From Scilla litardierei (taxonomy: Eukaryota > Streptophyta > Magnoliopsida > Asparagales > Asparagaceae), in the NCBI GenBank assembly GCA_030789695.1, contig CM061139.1, forward strand, positions 109,962,837-110,026,836: a DNA stretch of 64,000 bases, written 5' to 3'. A program made the translations under genes and the position numbers. Under the pieces are notes generated by a model, which worked only from the letters and a program-made list of their open reading frames with translations, made no database searches and was not told where the DNA came from. Every line of letters begins with the position of its first letter. The first letter of the stretch is position 1. Below, one piece after another: positions 23,280 to 33,518 of the stretch.

Positions 23280-25157
23280 ATGGACCACATTGATAGTGCT
23301 TTTGCTGAGGGTCAGTCTATTTCCCAACCACCTAGATTTAATGGAGGAGATTATGCTTACTGGAAAAATCGTATGAAAATCTATCTTATTTCTATTGATT
23401 ATAAAGCTTGGCAAATTGTTGAAAAAGGCTATAAATCACCTGTTATTAAAATTGAAAATATTGAAATGCCTAAACCTGATGATAAGTGGGATGACAATGA
23501 TTGGAAGCTTTATTCTCTTAATGCTAAAGCCATGAATGCTCTTATTTGTGCATTAGATAAATCTGAATTCAATCGTATCTCACATTGCCTAACCGCGCAG
23601 GAAATATGGCATACTTTGGAGGTGACGCACGAGGGAACGTCACAGGTGAAGGAGTCTAGACTTGCACTTCTGAGCACGGAATACGAGGGATTTCGCATGC
23701 TACCATCAGAGACGATATCAGAAATGTTTGCGAGGTTCACCAACATTGTCTACAAGTCTAGTTCGCTCGGTAAGCCATATTCTAGCCTTGAGCAGGTGAG
23801 AAAGATATTAAGAGCACTGCCAAGCTCTTTCAGGCCTAAAGTCACTGCCATCCAAGAAGCGAAAGATTTGTCACAGATGAAGGTGGAGGACTTAATAGGT
23901 AATTTAATGTCCCACGAGCTTGAATTGCAAAATATTGATGAAAGGGAGAAACCTGAGGAAAAAGAGAAAACTACCAAGCCACTTGCTCTGAAAGATGACG
24001 AAAGTGAAGATGATGATGATGACATAGCGCTAATGGTCAGAAATTTCAGAAAGTTTGTCCAGACCAAGCATGGAAGAGCAGAAATGGCACCCAGGTTTAA
24101 TCGCTCTAACTTTTTTCAGTCTTCTAAGCAAAATTATGATCAGAATACTACTAATAGAATGACTTGTTTTAAATGCAAGAAAAGAGGACATCGAATGAGG
24201 GATTGCACACATGAGACAGCTCAGGTAGCTAAAGAAAAGGGAAAATCCAAGGTGCTTACTTGGGACATGGATAGCGAAGCTGAGAGCGAGGAGGAGGAAC
24301 ACGAAGCCCATTCATGCATGGCATTGATGGGAATACACGATGAGGTAATTTCTGGTAGTAAAACTGAACTCCTTACTCTTTGTAAAGAAATGCAAGATAA
24401 AATAGTAGAGCTAGAATCCACTATAGATGATTATCAAAATGAGAACTTTGAAATGCAACAATCTGAATATGAAATGTCTAAAGAGATTGAAAAACTCAAA
24501 ATTGATATTGTTGCACGTGACTCTACTATTGATATTCTGAAAAAGGAAAAGTCCAGTTTTAATGATGAAGCACCTTGTCTCTCTTGTCCTTCCTTGATGA
24601 ATAATATTAGCATGCTTAAACTTGATTTGATTAAGCTCGAGACTGAAAAAGACTATGTTATTAGAGAGCTTAATAATAAATTCTGCATGTTGGATAATGA
24701 TTTCAAAAGAAAAATGGTTGAATTTGAAAAGAAGGAAGAGGAAAACAAGAGAGCTTTTATAAGTAAATGCACATTGCTTGTGGAAGAAAATAAATTGTTA
24801 AAAACCAAAGTCTCTAATCTTGAACTTGCCATTAAGAAATTCTCTACGGAAAAACAATCGTTGGACACTATTTTAGAGAACCAATTATATGGCAATAATA
24901 GAAGAGGACTTGGTTTTGGTATGAAAAACGTTGAAAAGCAAAAATTCAAGAAGTTCCACAATGTACCGTCTATTGCGAAGAACTTATATGCAAAGTGCTT
25001 TACTTGTGATAGTGTAGGCCATACTTCATACTATTGTAAATTTAGGAACACTAAAATCAAGTTTAAACAAGTGTGGGTTCCTAAAACAATATTGGCTAAC
25101 ACTAGTGGACCTTATTGGATTCTAAGGTCACACTTAACACCTTTCATGTATGTGTGA
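23280..25157 (+). CDS. gag: Sirevirus Gag (capsid and nucleocapsid), intact
   Basis: The reading frame is 625 codons from the first ATG (23280). An N-terminal Copia-type gag domain (UBN2 family) spans about residues 10-230, with P-P-R-F-N-G-G-D-Y-x-Y-W at 15-30. An acidic linker follows (near 245). A first CCHC zinc knuckle, C-F-K-C-K-K-R-G-H-R-M-R-D-C, lies at about 294-309, then a long coiled coil (about 355-530) and a second knuckle C-F-T-C-D-S-V-G-H-T-S-Y-Y-C near 571-585. Gag packages the element RNA into cytoplasmic particles. The coiled coil and late second knuckle are typical of Sirevirus Gag. The protein ends just after the V-W-V-P-K motif where the protease/integrase part of pol would normally continue. 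There it runs into a stop, marking the border of the pol deletion. No internal stops or frameshifts are seen. Confidence 0.85.
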   Translation: MDHIDSAFAEGQSISQPPRFNGGDYAYWKNRMKIYLISIDYKAWQIVEKGYKSPVIKIENIEMPKPDDKWDDNDWKLYSLNAKAMNALICALDKSEFNRISHCLTAQEIWHTLEVTHEGTSQVKESRLALLSTEYEGFRMLPSETISEMFARFTNIVYKSSSLGKPYSSLEQVRKILRALPSSFRPKVTAIQEAKDLSQMKVEDLIGNLMSHELELQNIDEREKPEEKEKTTKPLALKDDESEDDDDDIALMVRNFRKFVQTKHGRAEMAPRFNRSNFFQSSKQNYDQNTTNRMTCFKCKKRGHRMRDCTHETAQVAKEKGKSKVLTWDMDSEAESEEEEHEAHSCMALMGIHDEVISGSKTELLTLCKEMQDKIVELESTIDDYQNENFEMQQSEYEMSKEIEKLKIDIVARDSTIDILKKEKSSFNDEAPCLSCPSLMNNISMLKLDLIKLETEKDYVIRELNNKFCMLDNDFKRKMVEFEKKEEENKRAFISKCTLLVEENKLLKTKVSNLELAIKKFSTEKQSLDTILENQLYGNNRRGLGFGMKNVEKQKFKKFHNVPSIAKNLYAKCFTCDSVGHTSYYCKFRNTKIKFKQVWVPKTILANTSGPYWILRSHLTPFMYV

Positions 25158-26402
25158 TGGAGTTTTGGCGAGGAGCGTTAAATTCAATGTTTCATTCTTT
25201 TATCTCCTTCGTCAAAAAGCGACGAGAAGGTATAATTTTCTATCCCTCTTTACATTTCATTGCATACCTTCATAGATTGTTGTGTGTGCTTGATTTATTT
25301 TGCTTTGTGTGCTTGCATGGATGATTTTTAGTGTTTTTATTTCTGAAAAAAAAAATTGTGCTTATTGAATCCTCTTATGAATCCCTTGAGTGATATTGTA
25401 TGAATGATCAATCTATCCCTTGTAGAAGTCAATTCATTATTGTTGTAGCTACATGAACATGATATTATTCTTTTTAGTAGCCATGACATGTCTCATAAGT
25501 TTCAAATTTGACTTCTACACCTACATTTGCACTTTCACGATATTTGACTTTTTAGTGCTTTTGGAGATTCTTTTGAAGAATAATGGAAAGTGAATGTAGG
25601 AATGATTAATTTCTGAAATTTCTAAGGGATATGATGTGTTTAGCCATGAATTAAAATTGAGCACAAAAGAATAAAAAAACGATATTTGCTCCGTATGAAA
25701 AATGGATACACTTCATGGCTAAAACACAACCCACGAGTATCCAACTTGTGCTACATGGGTAATCATTAGCGTTGGTGTATATAACTCGTCAAGCAATGCC
25801 ACCCCACATTTAAAAGTCCTTTTAGGCTATGTTTTGGGGTTCGGTAACTTGAACTCATCTTCGATGAGGTGGTAAAAATCAATCCTAGTGATATTCATGA
25901 AAATTTGAAAATGTGGATTGATTTGGCTGATTTTCTGAAATTGAATCTCCTATTGTACTTTATTGTCTATATCACTACACTTACACAAAGGTGGAGAAGT
26001 CTTGTTATGAAAATCCATGAGCTTGAACTGTCTATTCCTTGGAAAACTCATGCAAATTGCACGCTACATTTAATAATGGTTTATTTTTGCATGGGATATT
26101 TTTGTGACTTCATTAATCCACTTTTGGTGATTACAAAGGGGGAGAAAGGAGAAAAGATTTTTTGACAGATTTGAGCTTTGATGTTGATATTATTTGTTGA
26201 AGGGGGAGCCTGCAATATTCTTGAATACTTGTTGAAGGGGGAGCTTGAGGGGAGCATGCTATTGTATTTGTTTGTGTGCATGACATATTGCCATGAAGTA
26301 GTGCTTGAATATTCATCTCATGATTCATATTGCATTACACCCTTCAACACACTTCACACACTCATTTCTATTGATCAAATCTTTTGTGGGTTTGTCATCA
26401 CC
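25158..26402 (+). other. 3' non-coding region of the gag-only Sirevirus
   Basis: No coding domain is seen. The right part carries the motif GTTGAAGGGGGAGC twice (about 26196-26209 and 26230-26243) before the true polypurine tract. Multiple purine tracts before the 3' LTR are described for Sireviruses. A 98-codon frame at 25869 has no recognisable domain. Confidence 0.6.
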
Positions 26403-26415
26403 AAAAGGGGGAGAT
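26402..26415 (+). other. Polypurine tract of the gag-only Sirevirus
   Basis: CAAAAGGGGGAGAT directly abuts the LTR start TGTTGGGAGC at 26416. The same TTTGTCATCACCAAAAAGGG context precedes the 3' LTR of Sirevirus C on the minus strand near 46660-46687. Confidence 0.8.
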
Positions 26416-28698
26416 TGTTGGGAGCAACGATCTAGGATCTTGGTTTGATGATGACAAACGTGTCGGTATATCTAATGTGTGTGCTCAGTGTGTTTCAGGC
26501 TTGGCGAAACAATATATTCTCAGTATTTGGCGGAATTGCTATTCGTATAGCATCTTAGGGGAAGAAGGAAGTGTGTGTGCAAAGGAGTTAGACTTGGTCC
26601 AAAGAGACAAAGAGATGGCACCAAATTTGGATTCAAAATAGATTTGTTCATATCTTTTAACTATTTTTTCCAAATAGTTGATCATACCCATTACCTATTC
26701 AAACTCCTAATCAAATCATCCAAAATCCCAACTACTTTGTATCAATCCCCTAGCACATCCTATAAAAGGCCACCTCCCAAAACCCTTAAAAAAACGACGG
26801 CCTAAAAGAAGAAAAAGTGGTGCGACAACAAAAAGAGTGGGGCTACAAATTTCGTAGGGCAATCACATCAACTTTAGGCACAATCCTTTTACGGCAATCA
26901 AAGTACAAACCCCTAAATATCATCTCCAAGCCCAATCATCTTCACGTACCAAAGCTTTATCATCTCCAAAGAAAACCCTCACCTCATCTCGCCGGCATCA
27001 AAGAGGAGCCGCGCCTCTAAGAAAACATCGTCGCTGAACGAGGTCATCTCCGTCTCGAGGAGCCACTGCCGAAGGAGAGCTGCTGCACCGCCGTTACTGG
27101 TTGAAGAGGCGCTCGAAGACGTCACCGGAGGCGCTGCTGACGAAGGAGGAGCGGTCACCGCTGCTGCAGGCCGTGAAGCGAAGGAGATCGCCGCTGCCGT
27201 CGTCCCATCAGAGGCGCCTGCTACCCTAAATCGAGACGAAGTCACCGTGGGTAGTCGTCGAGGAGAAGCGCCGCACGAAGCTGCCGTTGCAAAGCCATCA
27301 CACCGGAGCTGCTGCACGAACGAAGACAACGTCGACATCACGAACCGCTGCCGTGAACCAGTCGCCGTCTCCTGAAGGACCCACTGCTGCCAAAGCTTGC
27401 TGACGTCGCCGCCGCACGAAACAAGAAGACATCATCTCGAAGAAGAGGTCGTCGCCGTTGAAGCTGAACGTCATCTTCAAAACAGATCATCTCACGTCGA
27501 GGTCGTTGGAGAAGACGACGAGCGAACACCGAGAAGAAGTCGACTCACATCGGAGGAAAGTCGCTCGCCGTCGAGATCCTGAAGACGTTGCCACTGCTTG
27601 AACGTCGCCGTCACCGCTGCGTCAACCGGAGGTCATCACCGAAGAACCCGCTGTCGAAGAAGAACTCGTCGAAGAGCTAGTCATCACCGCTGCAGCGTGG
27701 AAGCCTCGCCGCCGGAAGTTGCCATCGCCGTGGAGATCATCGTCGCTTGTTCGATCACCATTTCCGTCGAGAGCATATCGTTGGAGTTGCCGTCGAACGA
27801 GTCGGAGATCGCTGCATGCGAAAACGAAAAGAAGCAGCGCTCTGTGAAATCACAACGAATCAAATCAACGGCGGGGATCAACTCCAAGCAATTGAAATCA
27901 ACGACCGGGATTAATTTCATCGGACGGAAAAATTTACTGAAGCGCGAATTTTGGGAGGCGACGTGGCAGGTGATTTAAAGGGAACTACTGAGCACACCGA
28001 CCGCTTTTAAATAGGATTTGAACTGAGTTACTCTGCGTACCGACGGCTTATTTAAAGGAGGTTGCTGAACGCACAGACCGACCATTTATTAAAGGATTGA
28101 ACTGAAATTGCTTTGCGCACAGACCAGTGCATATCTTGACATCCAGGAGTCGGATTGAGACACCGTTTGCGTCAGATTGGAGCTGACGACGTGCTGATTG
28201 ACAGAGACGCCTACACGGACACAAACTGAGCATTTCTAAACTCTTAAACTCTTTTATTTGTGTCTTAGTGTAACGTTCTCTGTGGGGAAACTTTTACCTA
28301 TTTTTGTGGACTATTTTGGGACTTGTCTAGTTGGGGCTAGACAAGTGGGACCCAGCTAGTTTGGGACTAGCTGGTAGAAAGCTTTGCTAGGATTGATAGT
28401 GAGAGGAAACACTGTGTGTGGGGTACTGAGAGTCTGGCGAGTGTAGAGGCGTAGAGGGTGCTCTGAGCGTGCTCTAACTTGTGACTTTGTACCTATTGCA
28501 CTATTCAATCTAGTATTAGCTTTGGGGGCTGGAGTAGGTCGTTGGGACGATCGAACCAGGGTAAATCTGATGTGTACTCTGTGTATGCTCTTCATTACTC
28601 TGGTTGTGCTTTTAACTGCGTGTGATTTCTCGTGGGTTGCACGAGAATTTTTTATTAGCCTATTCACCCCCCCTCTAGGCTAGGATCCAGATCCAACA
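26416..28698 (+). repeat. 3' LTR of the gag-only Sirevirus, 2283 bp
   Basis: Near-identical to 20954-23237, ending ...GGATCCAGATCCAACA, then the TSD CGCTT. Differences cluster in the GC-rich part, mostly C/T and G/A transitions at CpG sites. Confidence 0.9.
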
Positions 28699-29038
28699 CG
28701 CTTTAGATGCTTCAGACGATGTTAATCCTAGAACGATTCCATATTTCATGCTATATTGATATTTTGGGGTTTTCTATTTCGAATGCATCAATTATACTAC
28801 GATATCGAAATAAAAGTCTTTGATGTGTGTCTTATATTCGATGTATGCTATACGAGTAAGCAAAACCCACGTCCTGAGAAAAATGATCTACCACCCCCTT
28901 CTTCGCTTTCTATTCTATTCTATTTTTGTTTTTATTTTTATTTCTTTTATTTTTCCCTCTTTTCCTTCATTTTGCCCGTCGGGCTCGCTTTTTACTCATC
29001 TTCCTCGAGGACGAGTAAGAGGTAAGCTTGGGGGATTT
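28699..29038 (+). other. Last internal part of element A, with palindromic box and polypurine tract
   Basis: It continues element A after the TSD. T-rich sequence leads to CTCATCTTCCTCGAGGACGAG (about 28995-29015), a near-palindrome, then GGTAAGCTTGGGGGATTT and the LTR. Element B has the same box and tract (38055-38096). Confidence 0.6.
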
Positions 29039-29344
29039 TGATCGCTCCGTATTTTACACCTTTTTTCTGCATGTTTGCATACCACTTTGATCGCTCATAT
29101 CGCGTTTTTCACGACTATTCGACAATATTGCGATGCTTTTCACGATTTCTTGTTTTTGTCGTATTTCAGGAGATATTGAGCGATTCGGAGTGGTTTTGAG
29201 ATCAAGAGGATTTGCACCCACTCCGGAGTGTCACCCAAGGCTCTTTTGAGGGTTATTCGGCGATGGAAGACAAGTGGGAGAAGAAGGAACGTCGTAGGAG
29301 TGACGAGGAAGCGAAAAGACGAAGATTGGGCATTTGCAGCATCT

Positions 29345-29710
29345 CACTCGGCCGAGTGAACCACCCACTCGGCCGAGCAAGAAGATCACTCGGCCGACCA
29401 GACCGGACACGCACCAACAGAACAAAATAGACGTGCACTGGGCCGAGTGACGATAGTACACTCGGCCGAGCATGGAAATCCCCTCGCCCGAGCGGCATGG
29501 GAAAATCCACTTCAAAACGGCCGAATTACTGTTAATTTACAGGCTTTTTGACGACTCCGACTCGGCCGAGCAAGAATTGCCCCTCGGCCGAGTGAGTAAA
29601 GTCACTCGGTCGAGTCACTCCCGAAGACAGACCCACGAAAAGTCCCGACTTACTGGAATTTTTCAGGGTTTGTCACTCGGCCGAGTGACATTTGTCACTC
29701 GGCCGAGTGA
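29345..29710. repeat. Cluster of CACTCGGCCGAGTG palindromes in the A LTR
   Basis: About a dozen copies of TCGGCCGA (full or partly decayed, many extended to CACTCGGCCGAGTG) occur at irregular 20-70 bp spacing, immediately upstream of the TATA-like box at 29792. The spacers are not repeated. Confidence 0.85.
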
Positions 29711-29791
29711 GCCGCCCCACCTGCTGCGTAAACTGCGATTTCTGGGCTGCGCAGGGGCATTTTTGTCACGAATTTCTGGGCGATTTTGAGG

Positions 29792-29803
29792 GGTATTTAA
29801 ACC
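29792..29803 (+). promoter_or_regulatory. Putative LTR TATA box (element A)
   Basis: GGTATTTAAACC follows the palindrome cluster by about 80 bp. Confidence 0.45.
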
Positions 29804-30876
29804 CAGTTTTTGCCCTAGTTAGAGAGAACTTTTTGATATTTTTTGAAGCCTTTTTAGATAGCTTTTTAGTTAATTAGATTTAGGCTTTTTGATAGATTAG
29901 AAAGGGGACTTTTGTTGGATGCTATTGGATTCTCATTGGTTTGTCTCTTTTCTTGTCAAAAACTCTATTTTTATTGATAATATCTCTATTGCAATGAATT
30001 GTGCTGAATTTTCTATTGAATTTCTTATGAATTGCATGATGATTAGTGAGTAGTTCTATTGTCCTAGGGCATAGGGATGAACCCTATGAACCCTATTTCT
30101 GAATTGTGATGAATTGGTGAAATTCTTGCTAGAATTGATTGGGGTTAGGTTGGGATTGATTTATTACGGATAGCTAGGGACTCATATCGATTGGGATTTG
30201 CAAGAGATTGGATCCCAATTGATAGGAAGCCCTAGAGATTCGATTTAGATTTACGATTGGACTCACCTAGAATTGGTTTGCAAGAGATTGGGCCAAAGCT
30301 AGGGTTTTTAATCGTGCTTCTATACCAATACCCATTTGCAAGAGATTGGACGGGTAGGAACTATCTCAACCTAGGTCGTAGCTCGAGTTTACACGAGAGT
30401 GGGCTCGAGATACAATTGAACGATGATGTCGATCTTAATGCTAGCGGCTTAGGCTAGGGTTTGCAAGAGATTGGGCCCCAGCCTAGGTGCGCTATAGACC
30501 GGCAATAGCGCGAGAGCGTGAGCTTGGTTCTACATTTAGTTGCGACTAGTTCATCTAAAATTCAAGTCTAGCAATGATGTAACCTACGAATCACAACGAT
30601 GAGATACGGTTCGTAGTGGGGATTCCCTATCCCTAGGCGCTTTATTCCATTAATATTTCTATAGATATACGAACGATTGTGACAATTTTACCCAGTATTA
30701 TTCTTGACCATTTTGATATCTAGGTGATTAGAACGAGACACTGTCATTGTTCCTCCCTGAGTTCAATACCCGCTCGCCACTTGACCGTGTGCTTGCGGTA
30801 AAACTACAATCGTTCTCTGGGTGTATATCCAGGGTCGACCAGAGTCCCCACCACTTTTGGAGCCTATTCTGCATCA

Positions 30877-31835
30877 GGATTCCTGGCTTCGGGGGGGCTG
30901 TTCCCTCCAGTACCTCTGACTGAGGATATTCCCGAAGAATTTAGATCGCTTTTGCTGGAAATTCGATCGCCTTAGGCCCCATTTGATTGTCCCGTGGAGG
31001 AGCTCCTTCAGACCGAATTTCCAATTAAGAAAGGTGATTCTGCTCTTTTGGATGTAGGACGCTTCAAGGATCACCGAAAATACGACCCTTCTGCAGGATA
31101 GGGTCGTCTTGGAGAGGGTCAATTATGAAAGGCTCACTTCAATTGTCATACATGCGAACGTTCAGGTAACTATTGCGCTAGTCTTCATTATGGATGAAGC
31201 AGGCATGGATGTTGACATCTATGACTTGTATGTAGGCTCTTGTGGCTAATGATGTGTTGCACCGACGCACATCGGTGGTGGCCAACCATGAAGTCACATT
31301 GGGGGCAGTCAAACTAGTCGTCGAGAAATCTCAGGGGAAGCTGGATAGACTAAATCTTCTGTGTAAACTGATACGGTCACGAGTGCTCGAACTTGAACAC
31401 GAGTTAAGTGAGTCTCATAAGAGGGAAGCTGCCCAAACTGCCTTAAGGGAGCGAGTGGAAAAGATGCTGCTAGAGGAGAAGGCCAAGTGGGAAGTCAGAG
31501 AGAAAGAGCTCATTGCCTGACTCACTGACAACTTTCAGGGAGTTGGCACAGAGGACATCACGGAGAAGGCGGCCCAAGAATATAAGGATACATTGCCTGA
31601 CTTCGACAAATTGTATACACAGGGGTACGAGTGGTGTCAGTCGGAAGTGAAGGATCGATTCCCTGATATCACCACTAAGATTAACCAGATCCTTGTGTTT
31701 TTCCCAATCGTCGAAGGCGATGATTTAAGTCAAGACATAGAGGGTGCCGCTCTCATTGGCAAAGTTGTCACCACGACGGGTGAAGATGTGGATGTTGGTA
31801 CTCCGGGGGGATCAAAAGCATATTGCTTCGATTGA
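30877..31835 (+). pseudogene. Relic of an antisense coiled-coil ORF carried by element D
   Basis: The first exon part (to 31164) ends with a frame reading L-L-Q-D-R-V-V-L-E-R-V ... H-A-N-V-Q. This parallels the sequence before intron 2 of the second antisense ORF in element E (L-P-R-D-R-V-A-L-E-A-V ... M-H-G-V-Q). A predicted intron (GTAACT...ATGTAG, 31165-31235) is followed by a frame (about 31236-31835) with a heptad-rich coiled coil (V-E-K-M-L-L-E-E-K-A-K-W-E) broken by a stop near 31520. The function of these ORFs in Tat-like elements is unknown. It is a pseudogene, with the N-terminal domain missing. Confidence 0.6.
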
Positions 31836-31839
31836 AGGA

Positions 31840-32099
31840 GACCAAGGGCATCTTGATTCGCTGAGGAATCTTAATGCTCTTCTTACCCCCACCAAAATTT
31901 TCAAATGTATATGGGGCATTTGTCGTATAAATAATGACAATTTGGTAATGTAAGATAATGCCAAAAAGGTCAACTTATATCTCTTTGTTTGATAGTATTC
32001 GTATGGGTGGTCGTATTGCATGTTAGTCCCTTTCAACAGGTTAAGCCCTTACTCAAGATAGCATGGGTTGAGTCATTGAATCATATCTAAGTTAGACCA
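31840..32099. other. Spacer between the antisense ORF relic and the tandem array of element D
   Basis: AT-rich, no ORF or motif recognised. By analogy with element E it would be the 3' flank of the antisense gene. Confidence 0.4.
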
Positions 32100-33131
32100 C
32101 TTCGTTCAGTTGCAAAGGGGGTAATCCCATCGTCTTACGGCTGATGGCACGATAAAGTCGTTTAGTCGAAGGGGGTAATCCCGTTGTCTTACGGATGATG
32201 ACACGATAGGGTCGTCCAGTTGCAAAGGGTGGCCCCTTCGTCTTACAGCTGACGAATTGATAGAGTCGTTCAGTTGCGAGTGACTGTCCCCCTCGTCTTA
32301 CAGCTAACGACACGATAGGGTCGTTCAGTTGCGAGTGATGGCCCCATCGTCTTATGGCTGATGACACAATAGGGTCGTTCAGTAGCGAGGAGATGGCCAT
32401 ATCGTCTTACAGCTGACGACATGATAGGGTCGTTTAGTTGCGAGGGTGTGGCCCCATTGTCTTATAGCTGACGACACGATATGGTCGTTCAGTCACGAGG
32501 GGGTGTGGCTCCATTGTCTTACGGCTGATGACACGATAGGGTCATTCAGTTGCGAGGGGGTGTGGCCCCATCGTCTTACTTACGGCTGACAACATGATAA
32601 GGTCATTCAGTTGCGAGGGTGTGTGGCCCCTTCGTAGGGTCGTTCATTTGCGAGGGGGTGGCCCCTTCGTCTTACAGCTGACGACACAATAGGGTCGTTT
32701 GCGAGGGGGTGGCCCCCTTCGTCTTACGACTGGCGACATGATAGGATCATTCAGCTACGAGGGGGTGTCCCCCTCATCTTACGGCTGACTAGATGACATG
32801 GTCATTTAGTTGTGAGGGGATGGCCTCCTTGTCTTATGGCTAACGACACGACAGGGCCGTTCACTTGCGAGGGGGTGGCCCCCTCGACTTACGACCGACG
32901 ACACGACAGGGTCGTTCAGTTGCGATGGGGTGGTCCTATCGTATTACGGCTGACAACACGTTAGAGTCGTTCAGTTGCGATGGGGTGGCCTCATCGTCTT
33001 ATGGCTGCCGACACGATAAATTCGTTCAGTTGTGAGGGGGTGTCCCCTTCGTCTTACGGCTGACGACATGTGAGGGACATTCAGTTGCAATGGGGTGTTC
33101 CCTTCGTCTTATGGCTAAAGACACGAGAGGG
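32100..33131. repeat. Tandem array of about 58-bp units in element D
   Basis: Roughly 17-18 degenerate units share the blocks GTTCAGTTGCGAGGGGGTG, CCCCATCGTCTTACGGCTGA and CGACACGATAGGGTC. Units differ by point changes and small indels. It lies where pol would be expected between gag and the antisense ORF. Confidence 0.9.
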
Positions 33132-33518
33132 TCCAAGTCTGCTTCTAACATGAATTAAGATGAGCACAGTCGATTTAGATTTATGCTAAAGAGTACGCTC
33201 TGATTGTTTAGACGGAGCGAGTCTCTTATAATTCATGAATGTTACGGTCAAGTGAGACGTTTTTGAAGAAAAGACAGACTTTATGAAATAAGTACTTTGA
33301 CATGGAAGGAAAAAAGCGTACATGCATTTTGATATCGCTAGGAACAGCCTGGTTCTTATTCGATTCTGGTTCAGAAACTTGCTAATCAATCACTTTAGTA
33401 GCAGGTGACCCGGTCATTGGCCCTTTGCCTTTTTGTTTGGAGGTCCCCTCTTTGCTTGGATGGTCGTCACTGGACCTCTTGGGATGATCGTGCTTGAGCA
33501 GCGGCTCGATCTACTTCT
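33132..33518. other. Region between the tandem array and gag of element D
   Basis: No protease or RT motif is seen. A CCTCTTTGCTTGGATGGTCG-like stretch near 33445 may be the decayed 3' end of gag. Confidence 0.35.

Larger units (their letters stand above)
20954..28698 (+). mobile_element. Complete non-autonomous Sirevirus (TR-GAG type), 7745 bp
   Basis: Two LTRs (20954-23237, 26416-28698), a Met-tRNA PBS and a polypurine tract frame a single gag gene with no protease, integrase, RT or RNase H. The target duplication CGCTT is perfect (20949-20953 and 28699-28703). The LTRs are nearly identical (about 35-40 differences by eye in 2.28 kb, near 98%), so the insertion is fairly recent. Gag-only LTR elements are known as TR-GAG; they are presumed to depend on a pol-bearing relative. 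The host sequence is element A. Confidence 0.85.
18363..30876 (+). mobile_element. Athila-like Ty3/gypsy element A (5' truncated), interrupted by a gag-only Sirevirus
   Basis: The retained parts are 18363-20953 and 28699-30876. The 3' end is clear: a conserved TCCTCGAGGACGAG box, a G-rich polypurine tract (AAGCTTGGGGGA, 29025-29036), then the LTR start TGATCGCTCC at 29039. The long non-coding stretch between the last ORF and the LTR with repeated CTTGGGGGAG motifs (about 19686 and 20702) fits Athila-type elements, but no gag or pol survives to prove it. There is no left LTR; the element is cut at about 18363. Element B (34592-44612) shares the same pre-LTR box and belongs to a related family. 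Confidence 0.55.
29039..30876 (+). repeat. 3' LTR of element A (right border tentative)
   Basis: It begins TGATCGCTCCGTATTTTACA. A cluster of TCGGCCGA palindromes lies at 29345-29710, then a TATA-like GGTATTTAAACC at 29792. R/U5-like sequence follows with the phrase TTTGCAAGAGATTGG repeated four times (about 30196-30475). The end is placed at ...TTCTGCATCA (30876), where sequence related to element D begins. The GTGCTTGCGGT box near its end is also found near the end of the B LTR. No second copy is available to confirm the border. Confidence 0.55.

Noticed and set aside
24030..24961. Minus-strand ORFs opposite the Sirevirus gag
   Set aside because: Shadow frames of the clear plus-strand Gag with coiled coil and zinc knuckles.
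29345..29710. Palindromes as a CRISPR array
   Set aside because: Spacing is irregular, the repeats are 8-14 bp, and the context is an LTR promoter; no cas genes.
32100..33131. CRISPR-like regular repeats
   Set aside because: Units are contiguous and degenerate without unique spacers, in plant retrotransposon DNA.
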